Source: Phaffia rhodozyma | Lineage: Eukaryota; Basidiomycota; Tremellomycetes; Cystofilobasidiales; Mrakiaceae | Direction: 5' to 3' | Assembly: GCA_014706385.1 (NCBI GenBank) | Contig: JACGZH010000006.1 | Location: forward strand, 558,001 to 622,000 | DNA: 64,000 bases | In this document: positions 14,153 through 26,309 of the stretch, piece by piece | How the letters are laid out: every line of letters begins with the position of its first letter | Position numbering within the stretch: position 1 is the first letter of the stretch | The notes under the pieces: generated by a model | Database searches by the model: none | What the model was told of the DNA's origin: nothing | What the model saw: only the letters and a program-made list of their open reading frames with translations | Position numbers and translations under genes: made by a program

Positions 14153-17100
14153 ATGTCCGCGTCTATAGAGGAGGCCCCGCCTCTGGATGTCCGTTGGGTT
14201 CACCTCGGCACACCGTTCCTCAATCTGTTGGTAGGTGTCTTGTCTTCCTTTCTCTTCCAATTTTCTCCTCTTTTCGTCCACTTGTCGACGCGTCCGAACT
14301 TACACACCTTGCGGACGCATTTTCATTCCTTCCTCTGTCTTTTAATGACATCCATCGACTCAATCATAGGGAAGCCCGATATCTGCACCCGCACAGATCT
14401 ATGCAGCCTTCACATCTTCTGAGTCTGATCAGATGGAGGCCCGCTGGCAAGGCCTCACACCCGAAGAACAATTCGCGACGAGGACAAAGAATCCGTCATT
14501 AGACGAAATCTTGAAGAAGCAGCAGAAAAAGGACAAGGATGCGAAGAAGAAGAAGGAGAAAGATCAAGCAAGAGAGAGACACGCAGGCAGGTCGGTTAAG
14601 ATTGAGGAAGAAGAGGTAGAAGAAGCCGACGAGGCGGAGGATAAGAGGTTGCAACTTGAGCTAGAGAATACGCGAGCGGACACTGCCGAGGAAATGGAGA
14701 AGGAAGAAGAATTCGTCGGTGTCCCTGTTGCAAAGGTTTGTGTTCTATCTTTTTCACTTTCTGGCGTAGTCGATGAAGAAAGCGTTGGACTATCAGCCAT
14801 CTGAGCTCAATACCGTTGACTTTGTTCAAACAGGACGGGTTATTCGAGGTAGACGTCAAGGAAATGAAACTATACCCTGTATAGTACGCCCTTTTTCTTT
14901 CTACGCTTTGATCGGCATGTGTCATCGTGTAAACTCATTCGAAAACTTCTGGTACTGTTAGCTGGCATCATCGAGGACCGAATATACCGGTCCGCAGAGC
15001 AAGATGGTTCTTCTCGGAAGACAAGCCGTGTTCGGAGCTGCTATGTGACGAATTGGAAGAAGGGTTTCAGTTCGTCTTCTTTTTAACAACATCATTCTCT
15101 CGACTTGTTATTTTGAATGTGACTTTCTTTTCTTCCTTATTCCCCTTGGCCCTCTCGTCCACTTTTTTCTTTTCTTCCATCATTTTATCGGTGATGCTCG
15201 CGCGCTTAAAGTCAGATCAAACCGTGGGTCGTAAGTCTGCAGCTCATCAAATCATCTGAACTCAACCGTTCATCACGCGCGACGTTCTGACTGCACATCC
15301 TTCCTACTTCCTTAAAGTCCTCATATGGAGAGGAACTACAAGCGGCCTTGCTGAACGGTAAAGAGGCCGAGGCAAAACTTCGATACGGACTGAAACAATC
15401 AAAAGAGGATGCAGGTGGCTCCTTTGTGGTCTATCAGGATGAGGGCGTAGCCAGGATCATCTCGTCAGCATAACTTTTATTGTCTCATTTGTTCTCTGAA
15501 TCTAGTACTAAGATGTTTCCTCTTCTCATGGGCTTTCTGTCTCATCAATCGGCACACACCGGGATGGGACAATAACAGAGAAAGTATCACCGCTAGACTT
15601 TCGGTCACAATATGGAACGCTTTACGTTCATCGAGTAGCTCTAACACTGGTGGAACACTAGGTCGGTCTTCTCTCCTTCCCCATCGTCTCCATCTCGTGC
15701 TCCTGTTACGCCTCCCTTAACTGAATCATCTTGATGATGCTTGTTTTTCAGTGTACCGGGGCTTCCAATCTGCCGTCACCGCTGCCCATCCACCTTCGAG
15801 TGAGAAGAAAGAATCCCACTCTAGATCATCCAGTCGATCATCCGTTGCGCCTTCTATCATGAACGGAAACGGAGGAGGCGGAGGTCACAAGAGCGCTAGA
15901 ACAAGTTTGGATATCACAAGAGATAAGATGGTAGATGACTTACAAAGAGGTGTAGAGGGGCTCGCGAAAAAGCTGACGGAGGTCGATGAGGGACCGAACG
16001 GTTCGTTTGTTGAAGGAGTAGAAAAACCTACCATGATGGTGAGACCTTTGATGAGCTTAAATGGACGGGACGACGCATCTGTGAATGTCAAAATGAGCCA
16101 GAAACTGTACTGACCGTGTTCTTTCTTGGATATTTTCTACAAGCCGAATGGGGAGCCTGGAGAGCCCCCAGCTGGCGAAGTGACGGATTTGATTCTAGTT
16201 GTACATGGAATTGGCCAACGTATGTGTCGTTTCTTCCGATCTATCACCTGATGAGGTTTACAACTGACACAATAGTTTCTTTGTTCCCGATTCGGCATAC
16301 TCAGAGTTGGCACTCACGCATGAAGGGTTTAGTTTTGTCTATGTGCGTCGAACTCCATCAACGATCACAACTCTAGCAATTTCAATGACTGACATCTATC
16401 TTTACTCGCGATTCGTACGAATGTCGACTTGGGTCATGTTCAGTGCACGAATCTCCTTAGAAAAGAAGCTCAGAAACAGGCTACTGGCGCTGCGCTCAAG
16501 AGTATTATGCGGGATCGCCAAGTGCAGTTTCTACCAATTCAGTGGCGGGCGAGTCTAAAGGTATGTCTCTGAGATGGTCTGAAGGTCTCATTGCTTTTGA
16601 GAACTCATTCAAGCTCTGTCTCACCACCCCCTCTCTGATCCCCTATCTGCTTAGTTTGCACAAAATGATGCTGAAGCACAAGAAGATTTAGATCACGAAT
16701 TAGATAACAAGTATGTTCCTTATCGCTGTCATCATTCTCTTCTTTCGAAAACACTGATCTAATCTTCGTAAACCGACTGAACGACAGATTCACTTTGGAT
16801 GACATCACCCTGAGTAAAAACATCTCATGGGTGAGAGAAGTTACAAACAACGTCTTGATCGATATACCATACTTCATGAGCCATCACAAGGAACGCATGA
16901 TTGAAGCCGTAAGTGAAAAAAAAAAGATGAGCCATCATCGGACTGATTGTAGACTCAAAAAAGGTCGCTCACGGTGGGAGCTTACTATCTTTCTCGATTT
17001 GTGGGTATACAGGTTGCGACACAATGTAACAAGACGTATAGGCTTTGGTGTAAACGACATCCTGGATTCGAGACGAAAGGAAGAGTGGTGTGTCTTTTTC

Positions 17101-18956
17101 TTTCATTCTTAACGCACAGATTGATAGTTGTTCAATATCTATTGATTCTTTCTTTTCCGTTTGAATGTATCAAATGAATAGCATGTTATAGGGCATTCTT
17201 TAGGATCCGCTTTGGTTGCAGAAGTACTTTCGGCCCAAGCAACCAACCTACCGTCTCTTTCAACTTTGCCCAAACAGGTCAGTTCTCTACGTTCTTCCCT
17301 CATAGATCCCTGATGCAAGATGATGTTGATACTGTGCACCTTCTCGAATTTGTATTGTAAACATTCCAGGTGATATACGGATCCAAAGACCGTTTTATCT
17401 TCAACACTCAGGCTTTGTTCCTCGTCGGATCTCCATTAGGGCTGTTCATTCATCTCCACTCCGCCCAGCTCATTCCTCGAGCTGTTCGTCTTCATCCGCC
17501 TTCGAATTGTTGCCAGAGTGATTGCTGACCTTGTTTTACACGAACCCCGCAAATTAATCAGGGCCGGGACCGAACGAAGCATTCTCCTCCGGACGAAGCA
17601 CTTGACAGAGCAGGTCGAATGGGATGCATGGCTGTCTCAAGTTTGTACAATGTGTTTCATCCATCGTGAGTTGTTGATTTCCGTCTTGCCTTTCCTCGTC
17701 CTTTTGTGAATCAGATTTGCTTATCTTTCTCAATTCATTTGTATTCCTCTTCAGGGACCCAATGTAAGTCAAACATTTGTTTTTGTTCATTCTGGCCTCT
17801 TAGTTTGAAATCAGACAGGACATTAATGTTTATTATGTGATTATGCTTTCCCAATAATCAAGTGCGTACATGCTCAATGCATGCGTCGACGCCAAGAAGG
17901 CACGCACCATGGAGCCACTCTTGATCTCCAATGTGACGGCTGGTTTGTTAAGTACTTTCTCGGATTCCATGGGTCGGGGTATGGGGTCTCTCTCACAGAT
18001 CTTCAATGGACTTCCTAATGTGAGTCTTCTTGAGCTTTGCCTCTTATTCCGGTATCGAAATACTGGGCCTTACATATATGTTTGTCGGGTAATTTGTTTG
18101 GAAATGATTTCAGCCTTTTGGAGGTTCAGGCTCATCTCAACTCAAACGCCCAGAGACTATCAGATTACCTAGCGGTGTAGAAGTATGTCCGGTCTGCTTC
18201 TACTCTTCTTGCTTTTTCCACATCTTTTCTTTGCTCATACTTGGACGGATCGACAATCTGATCTTGATTTTGTCGTCATGACTACCTCAGTTGACAGGAG
18301 GGGTAGGGTTCGAGCGACTCAAAGGTACTCGAGCCGAACGTCGATTCAGTGCGCTCAACCCACATGGTAACATCGAGTAAGTCAGGTTTTTATCGTTTCT
18401 TCCTATCCATATCACTCTGACTGAGCGTCTTCCGAATTTTTTTTTGCGCAACGTCAGTTTCTGCCTGCAGAGTACGGGAATTGTCAGCGAATACTATGAT
18501 CTCTTGACCGCACATGGTCCGTTTCTCTTCATGTTTTCATCGACTTGAATATGTTTCTAAACTTCTTACTTCTTGTCCGGTCTGGTCTGATTTTCTGGTA
18601 TGCAGGTGATTATTGGACGGACTCGAGTTTCGCCGCATTCGTTTTGAGCGAAATATTCGCTACTAAAGAGTCCGTTACCTTTTCCTCCAGCTTGTCTGTC
18701 CCACAGCTTCTTCATGTTTCTTATATGTTTCTATTGTCCATCTATCGATTTGCCACCAAACCAGAGATCTTGTCCGAACGGGTATGGGGTATGTCTTTTC
18801 CTTTTCTTTTCTATCTTTGACTCTTTTCCTCTCGTGATAAAACATCGTCTTCTCTAGTCTGACGTTGTTTGCTTTTTTTTTTATCATCATTCGATTGTAG
18901 CGCTCCTCTTCTATCGCCAGGAGAAGATGTTCTTAAAGTCTGAGAATTATAGATAG
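14153..18956 (+). CDS. DDHD-domain phospholipase A1-like protein (25 exons)
   Basis: Intracellular PA-PLA1/Sec23IP-like lipase. Exons: 14153-14230, 14370-14735, 14834-14883, 14962-15063, 15212-15227, 15318-15463, 15579-15661, 15752-16038, 16144-16219, 16305-16342, 16444-16560, 16655-16710, 16788-16908, 17013-17087, 17182-17277, 17370-17483, 17562-17665, 17755-17763, 17863-18019, 18114-18182, 18291-18376, 18458-18516, 18606-18673, 18767-18788, 18901-18956; 816 residues. Visible motifs: lid region LILVVHGIGQ, catalytic-serine motif GHSLGSAL, then the DDHD domain beginning LFLVGSPLGLF and running through GRDRTKHSPPDEALDRAGRM and SLYNVFHPSDPIAYMLN. Aspartate and histidine partners are plausible there. 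The 16-nt and 9-nt exons restore highly conserved sequence (QIKPW; SDPI). The last three exons after 18606 are less certain because the C-terminus is not conserved. Confidence 0.9.
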
Positions 18957-19605
18957 ATGAACGAACAAACACCCCCGTCCTTCTTCTTCGCTCCCCTTCC
19001 TCTCTTTACCCTGTCTTCTCTTTCCCCTTTACCTGTCTGGAAAAGGAAACGTTATTTCTCTTGATGTTCTTCTCTATTACAGTCTGAGAACCCATAGAAT
19101 ATACACGGACCCACACGATCAATCTTTTTCTTTCCTTTCCCACCTCATACTTCTTCCTATATACATTTCCACGCCTTATGTATCTACGAGACGACCTAAT
19201 CTCCCATTCGCATGGCTTTTAGTCAGCTTTTCCTTCTTTCCTTTCCTTCCTCTCCTAATCCTTCTTGGACCAATCTCATGATTTTCATGTTCAGTTGAAT
19301 GTTCTTGGCTGGTTTGAATTCATCTTTCATGAGGGCACAATAAGTGAGATCGACATGTCAAGTAGAGTGGGTGAAAATCCAAGCTGGATGGTAGCGTTGA
19401 GTTGAAGATATGCATAGAAAGAGACAAAGAAACGTGGTGATAATAAAAGGGTAAAAGAGAAGAAGAGAGAAGGACACAAATATGAATTCGTATCAAACGA
19501 ACAGAAAATTGAGAGCGTCCGTACAGAGAAAGAAGAGGAAAGAAAAAGATCATGTCGAAACCATACGGAATAGACGGGAAGTTACATGATTTGTAAAGTC
19601 GATGA
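18957..19605. other. Intergenic between convergent lipase and Rho-GDI genes
   Basis: T/C-rich on the left and A/G-rich on the right, matching two opposing 3' flanks. No gene, repeat or RNA structure is evident. Confidence 0.5.
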
Positions 19606-21296
19606 TCACCAGGATGTCGTCAACTTGAATGCCCACTCGAAATCAACTGTTGAGCGTACAATATTATATGTGGTACACGACCGTAGTCACGAACGTCCGA
19701 AGTTCAGAACAATGCCGTTCGGGATGAAGTGAGTGAACTTTCGCGACTGGAGAAGACTGACCATAGACTACACCATCGTCATCGACAATTCGAGATCGAA
19801 CGTTATACGTGCCCGACCGAGCCAACATTCCCGAAGGCGACTCTTCTTCGGCGATCTTTCATTTGCAAGGGATAACGAGAGCGGGAGGAATTTATCCATG
19901 GTCAACAATGGTACGAAATTCTGCAAGACAAAGAGAATGATGACTTACAATTCGGCTGTAAGGTTCCGCCTGAGGTCCATGTGAACCAATCATTTTTTCC
20001 GTCTTGTCGACTTTGATTCTGTAAAGTGAAAAGAATTGCGGAAAGGAGTGTTTGCGTCCGATTGAAGAAAACAGATCAGCAATGGGTTCGACGGTGGAAG
20101 CAGGTTTATGCAGTTTTGTTGGAATGTTATGAACAAACAGTGTACTGACCCAGATCTCTTGACCAACTGCAAATACTTCAATCCTGAGACGATCTGGTTT
20201 TCCACGCTGCATCATGAGAAATCAAACGGTCGGACATGCGCGCAAGACAAACACCATATTTAGCCATCTAGTAAAGAAAACTTAGTCCAAGTATTATTGT
20301 TTTTTGAAAAAGAGAACACGAACGTGAACTCAATTCCAACGGAGTATTCAATTCCTTCCTTGATGTTGACTGTTTAATGTGCGATAGGTGGCCAAGTGTC
20401 AAAAGCAAAAGGGTATTTACATGAGAGTTCGCAAGCGATGTAGCGGCTTTCCAGAGTGCAAAGGTGTATGCGCTCATTCGGAATTCCTGGAAGAACTTAC
20501 TAGGGTTCTTTTTGAGTTTGGCGATCTCATCCGGAGACTGGGTTAGGTCCAGAGTAAGAGGCACTTTGAGCGAAGGGGATAAGAGGTAGAGCTTTTTTGG
20601 GCTGTCAATTCATTGTCCGTTGAATCGATATTTATGGGCAGAACAGCGCAATACGCAGGACATATTTGAAGTGGGTGAGAAATTTACATGATTATACGGT
20701 TGCAGAAAAGAGCGAGATGAAAGACCTTACATAACCTAGTTAGCCGGAGGAAGAGCAAATGAAAGATTCCGACGATCAGCCCAACAGTGACGATGAACCA
20801 GAAGCCAACATCTACATCTCCTGAAAGCTCAAGTGAAGGACAAGAGGAAGGATAGAGCAGATATTGAACTGTGAAAATCTTACTCTTTTGGGTCCGGCCT
20901 GTCCTACAGCTCCGGTGTTTAGCCCAAGAGAAGCCTTCCACTTTTGTAGCGATTCGTCCTCTTGGTCGAGGGCTGCAAGTTCGGCAAGCGACCGTTCCTG
21001 ACCGAGTTTGTAGCCAGCCGTGGTCGAAGGGGTGAGATCATCATCGTTAATTCCGGAAGACTGCTTTGCGTGAACATTCGATTGACGAGTAACACGAGAG
21101 AGTGTGTGTGTTTGATTATTTCCAGTATCAAGAAAGGAACAGAAAGGATAGTTAGGAAAGGAGACGGGAACACAGAGATGAAGGCGTCGAAGCATGAGCT
21201 TTCTTGTGTTGTTCAAAGGGGCCGAACGAGATGGAACTTTTCTGATAGTGAAAAGCCGGCCAGAGACAAGAAACGAACCTCTACAGTGTGGGACAT
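19606..21296 (-). CDS. RDI1: Rho GDP-dissociation inhibitor
   Basis: It extracts prenylated Rho/Cdc42 GTPases from membranes and keeps them soluble. Minus-strand exons: 21279-21296, 20884-21063, 20799-20827, 20501-20601, 20324-20369, 20150-20206, 19949-20018, 19762-19855, 19606-19646; 211 residues. The N-terminal arm contains GYKLGQERSLAELAALDQED and the helix ESLQKWKASLGL. The immunoglobulin-like fold follows with INIKEGIEYSVGIEFTVEN, IVSGLKYLQLVKRSG, VDKTEKMIGSHGPQAEPY, SPSGMLARSGTYNVRSRIVD and the terminal VDFEWAFKLTTSW, all typical of the family. The 29-nt exon 20799-20827 is the weakest piece; it is needed to keep phase. Intron 1 ends AAGCAG, so two acceptors three bases apart are possible and would add or remove one glutamine. 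Confidence 0.88.
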
Positions 21297-22007
21297 GTTG
21301 CTAACAACCTCTCGATTGGCCTGGGTGATGAAGCAAGGAGAACGATGAAAGATGGAGATGGTGGCAGAACAAACGACACGATGGGGGCGGGTTTTGTGGA
21401 CAGGGAGAATAAGGAACCGATCGATTTTCTGACCCACGACTACGAGAGAACTACAAAAACCTTCAAAAAACAATACAAAATATTCCAATAGACAGTATAG
21501 TGTACAGGCTTGCTTGCTACCTTCTTGGTTGTATGCGCATATGTCGATCAACTTCTTGTCTCCTCGCTCGACCATATGATGAATAATAGATTCATTGATA
21601 CATGCACATCAACATATAGACAGTCTACGAGTACACGAAGACGTTTCTTGATTCAGAAAGATTTCTTTTTTTTGATGCCTATAACGGCTACGAGGAAACA
21701 ATCCTCCCAGACACCAAAATCTTAGATCAATTTACGGAGGATTTCGCCGTCGAATCATCAAAGCGGTTCGGCATCGATCCTTCGAGTGTCTGATGGTCAA
21801 TCTGGACAGATAATCCACAACAAAGAACGGTCAATTTACTCGTGAAAGTAGAAGGACAGAAATTCACAGGAATGGACGTGTACATACGGCCAGCTTTTAA
21901 ACGCCTTGTGGAGGGAAGATGGAGAGCAAGCGCGAGAGATCTGTCGACATTTTCGACAGCCAGCCTTCATTCGAGAAGAGCCGTCGTCGAGCCGAAGCGT
22001 ACAATCT
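21297..22007. other. Intergenic upstream of RDI1
   Basis: This 711-base stretch holds the RDI1 promoter on its left and the 3' flank of the 115-aa minus-strand gene on its right. I see no coding frame with matching splice sites, and no repeats. Confidence 0.45.
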
Positions 22008-22355
22008 TTACCAACCCTGCACCTTCAAGCCGTCATCCAGTCCCTCCTTAACGTTCTCTAGCTTCTCTCTGACCTGGTCCACCCTGCTACCGTATTGGTC
22101 AAGATCTTTCTCGACTCCACTAGCCTGAAGCTCACGAACTGCTTTCAAAAAGCTCTTTCCAAAAACCAGCGAGTCCTCCTTGGTCGTCGGAGGAGCTTCG
22201 GGCGGAGCATGCTTGACGAGAGTTTCAACCGGAGGAACATAAGCCGGAGCGTCTGGAAGGAGAGACAGAAGGGACGTTCTATTTGGAAGGGATGCCAGAA
22301 GCGATACATCGGAGGACAGCTGACGAAGAGGCTTGTTGGACGGTCCGGTTGACAT
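22008..22355 (-). CDS. 115-residue hydrophilic helical protein, function unknown
   Basis: A single uninterrupted frame starts at the ATG whose complement is 22353-22355. It begins MSTGPSNKPLRQLSSDVSLL, has a Pro-rich middle (PDAPAYVPPVETLVKHAPPE) and ends in a charged helix likely to form a coiled coil (VEKDLDQYGSRVDQVREKLE). There is no signal peptide or membrane segment. Codon use is like its neighbours, and lack of introns is unusual here, though the gene is short. It lies head to head with the Kar9-like gene, 293 bases apart. I do not recognise the family. A chance frame is possible but the amphipathic C-terminal helix and start context argue for a real gene. Confidence 0.6.
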   Translation of the reverse strand: MSTGPSNKPLRQLSSDVSLLASLPNRTSLLSLLPDAPAYVPPVETLVKHAPPEAPPTTKEDSLVFGKSFLKAVRELQASGVEKDLDQYGSRVDQVREKLENVKEGLDDGLKVQGW

Positions 22356-22648
22356 GATGAGATGGTGTGAACGAGTTGTACGACACGAGATTGAAATTGT
22401 AGTCTTTTCGTAGTTTTCTGTATCATCAATTTCTATTGACTTCGTTCTCTCATTACGTGTGTCGCTCTTGTTTACCTCTTGCCTTGTTTTGGTCCTCTCT
22501 TGTTCAAATTGAGACCAACAGGGAGCGTTCAGCCAACGAACACCAAGAGTTCATCCAAATCATCAAGCCTTCATCTATCCTTGATATCACCTATCATCAG
22601 ATATATACGCTTAGGTTCATTCCAGGCAAAATAAGTAGCGGAGATCAC

Positions 22649-25600
22649 ATGGAATCCTCGTTAGTCTGCCTGCTATTTTCTCTTTCCTCCAGGCTTGATC
22701 CTTACTTACCGTCGCTTATCCTGTTATCGATCTGGGTCACCGGCTGCATTCCCTTTTTCGATTTACTTGGATCTAGCAGAGAGTGGTTTCCTCTCGTGGT
22801 GGACGATGGAGTTACACAGGAAGTCCTGATGGCTGAGATAGCTCAAGCTCAAATGAACATCTCAGAGATGCACTCCAGAGTTTATGGTTCGTATATTTGT
22901 TCCTGTTCGTACAGGCCAAGCTATGCGAGTCAAACAGACCATGGGACTGCCTTCACTCGGCCAACTTCTAGTCTGAATCGAGCTCTTTGTTAAGTCTGGT
23001 GCTGATCTCGGTTGTTTGCCTTTCATCGTCCTCGTCTATAGAGATCGAAGAGTTGCGGCACAAGTCAGCCTCAGCCTCATCGTCTAACAAACATGGACGG
23101 TCTACAGGATCATCCTCGGTCGAGACAGTGCTCGCAACTCTGGCCGTGCAATTAGCTTCCGTCACCTCTCTCCTTCCCTCAATTCAATCTCGTATCAATC
23201 AGATATCCTCCTCTTCCGATCTGAACGTAGCGTCGTCTTCTTCGTTGGCTCCTTTATCTTCTTCAACCTCGCTACTCATCAGGCGGTTCGCCGCGCTCGA
23301 GGAAGACTGGCGCGAAGTCACAGACAGCGTAGAAAAGGTCAAGGAAGAACTTAGAGAAGATGGTTGGCTCGATAGGTTCCGCATTGCCGTCAGTCAGGCC
23401 GACCAGATGATTGACAGTTTGGAGAAAGCAGTTTCGCAAACAAATGTACTTATCTTCACATCTTTGACATTTCGTTCTTTCTCATATGTGCGCTGATTTT
23501 GTTTACTCGATGTGTACTTTTGGATCGGGCTATGCAGGATCTCATAAAACAAGTGCGCCAGCTCCGATTTCCTCCGCCGTCAGATCAACCGAATGCACAT
23601 CACCCGGTCGACCTTTGGAAGGACCCGCCCGAACAGGCACCACTGTTGACGATATCGATGTTTGAGCAAACGCTCAAGAGCTATGAAGCCAAGAAGAAGT
23701 ATTACTGGCCGTCGGTTGAAAAAGTGCTTTCGATTCTCGACAAGTCTATCAGGGAGAGAGTCACAAGTAACGGAGAAGCATTGCGCAGGTCAGTGGAGTC
23801 TTGCTTCGTATAAGCATGTGTTGTTTTTGTTCGGCTACTTTCATCAATTTGAGCCTAGTCTCAATGATCCATCCTCATTTGCTCTCGCCACTTCTCCCCT
23901 TTCGTAAAATAGACACACTGATACTCAAGCCCGATGGAAGAGGTCAGTAAACCATCAAACCAGTTAGAGAGCGTTGATGAATTAGATTTCTGATCTTCGC
24001 TGACTTACCGAGTTTTGTTGCCTTTTCAGCTTGACAGATAGAATGAACCATGTAGAGCGCGAAATCGACAGCGCGCGCCTCTTTCTTATCGCCAAAGAAT
24101 CTTCCACTATGGATAATTCTACGTTGACCACATCTCCTTCATACGGGCAGCCTCACTTGTTGACACCTTCGGGCAGTTCCTCCTCAGAAACCTACGATCC
24201 GTCTCCTCGACACGACTCTTCACATCAATCTGACAAATACACATCTGACACCCATCACTCTCCTGCATCCGACGGCTCTTATCAGACTCCTTCCGTGAGA
24301 ACCACCAAGGGACCTCGTAAATCCATGGCTAGCTCACTGTCCAGCCCAGGATCGCCGTTTCAAAGAATGTTAGGCAAGATGTCTGGATTTTCAACGAGAG
24401 GAAGCACTCCGTCCGATGGACAGAGCTCTCGAACGTATACACCTTCGAAAACAACAGGAGGGAGGGCCTCAACTGGATCTATAGGCATCTCGACTCAATC
24501 CTCAAAATCGCCTCAAATGGACCAATCTTCCCTCTCATTCCCCTTGACTACTTGGATGGGCCGACCAAGCCAGCCGAATTCTTCAGATAGTTTGGCGGGA
24601 AAACCAAGATGGAACGGCTCCATGAGAGTCGATGATTCTCCTCGAGCGCCGCCATCAGAGATAGGATCTGGATCTCCGGCGCCCTCAAGAGGGTTGACGA
24701 AACGGTTGTCGAGTCTGACCCTGGGTGCAAGTCAAAGTCCCAGTCCAGCAAACATCCAACGACCGCCCTCGAGAGGTTCATCTGTCGGAATCGGCTCATC
24801 TACCTCAGGATCCTCCCATGCCCATTATAGTGGTGAAACTCGGTATCTTGACACGCTCAGTCAATCGTCGTCGTGTACCAGTGGACGGCCAGATTTGTCT
24901 CCGCCTTCGTCTGTCGGTACTAGTTCTGTTGGCGGATTCAGTGGGGCCAGCGCCCGTTGTGTAAGCCCAAGCTGCCTGAGTCCACCTCCGTCAATTTTCC
25001 CTCGATCTTCATCCCGAGCGTCACTGCGACCAGAGACACCCAGCCGGATTCCTCGGCCGGCTTCAAGAGCAGAAATGTCGGCTGTGTCTTCGCCTAGCCG
25101 TATACCTAGACTAGCCTCGAGAGGAAATCTCCAAGAAACCCTTCATCCGAATTCAACTCCCTCCTACGATCATACCCGCCATACGCCGTCCTCTTCTTCG
25201 TCTCCACGCTACCTTTCTCCGACATCAGGAGGCTACCAATCGTGCTACAGCCTGTCTGATATGGCAAGTGAAGAACTTCTCTCTCCTTCAAGCTTACTCC
25301 CTCCTCGGCCTTCTTCGTCATTCGGAAACGAAGAAAGTCGATCGGCCCCTCCCACCGGGTCATACAGTCGATCTCAAACACCTAATCATATCATCAAGCA
25401 GACCGCCCAAGCGGCACTCGGTTGTTCGCTCAATTCGCCTAGCCGGACGACTGCTAGACAGTCGTCCCTAGGCTCGAGAAGATCGTTCTCTAATTTAACA
25501 CGAGCCAGTCCCGCGGGATCGGAAAAACACTCTCCTACTGCAGGGTTCGATCCGGCCGTTCGATCTCCGTCAACTTTGTTTCAGCATCAACAGGCGATCA

Positions 25601-26309
25601 ACATGGACTCACCAACTCGACAGGGTCTCTCTCTGTCTTCTTCTTCATCACTATCCCCGTCTGCATTGACCTCTCGGACGACGATCAGTAAATCGCCTTC
25701 TCGATTATCCTTACGTCCGGCTTCTCGGTCAGAGATCGATCAACCGGGCCGACAGAACGAACCGACATGGCCGTATTTGCCACACAAGTTCAACGCGCTC
25801 GATCAGGAGATCGCTAGGGTCGTGAACAATTTCCGACTTGATCTTCATTTCAACTATGAACATTCTAAACAGGGACAGGGTCAGAATCGATGTCGAATCG
25901 GGGTAGAGAGGATAGATCTCCTTCCTAAAGGAGAAGCGGCAAGAGGGTTGTCTGAAGGACAGTATGCGTTCAAGGTCATATGTTCCGCTGGCGGAGCAGT
26001 GACAGGTAGCGGAGGGGGAAGAAAGGTTCTAGCGTGCAAGGTGCTGGAGATGCATCGAAACCTAAAATTGCAAGGACCGAAACCAGGAGGACCGGAAGGA
26101 GAGACGAGTGGCAGCGGAGGCGGAGGGGAGGATGGAAAAGTAAGAAAAGTCATGGTCCGTGTCGGAGGTGGATGGTAAGGTCGTCTCTCTTCTTTCCCTT
26201 GACCTTTAAATCATCTTTTTGACATTCTTCTTGTTCATTTGGGTCTCACTTCGTTCGCTCGGGTATCAGGATCGATCTCGAGATATATCTTCAGAGATTG
26301 AGGGCCTAG
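22649..26309 (+). CDS. Kar9-like Ser-rich protein with C-terminal GAR (GAS2) microtubule-binding domain
   Basis: Exons 22649-22886, 23042-23445, 23538-23788, 23913-23942, 24030-26174 and 26270-26309 give 1035 residues. The N-terminal 350 residues are helical and resemble the Kar9 spectrin-like part (SLLPSIQSRINQ, RRFAALEEDWREVTDSVEKV, RFRIAVSQADQMIDSLEKAV, TDRMNHVEREID). Then about 480 residues are Ser/Pro/Arg-rich with repeated SPSR(I/L)xxRxxSR units, the SxIP/basic type found in microtubule plus-end proteins. Near the end, LDQEIARVVNNFRLDLHF, RCRIGVERIDL and VRVGGGWIDLEIYLQRL form a GAR/GAS2 domain split by the last intron. The expected role is linking cortical transport or the spindle to microtubules. 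The start is uncertain: the frame stays open upstream to about 22436, and a small upstream exon cannot be excluded. Confidence 0.8.

Noticed and set aside
19928..19956. Extra very small exon in RDI1 between PYSRI and IAEEE
   Set aside because: It would require a 28-nt intron, shorter than any credible intron here; a single intron from 19948 to 19856 keeps phase and family sequence.
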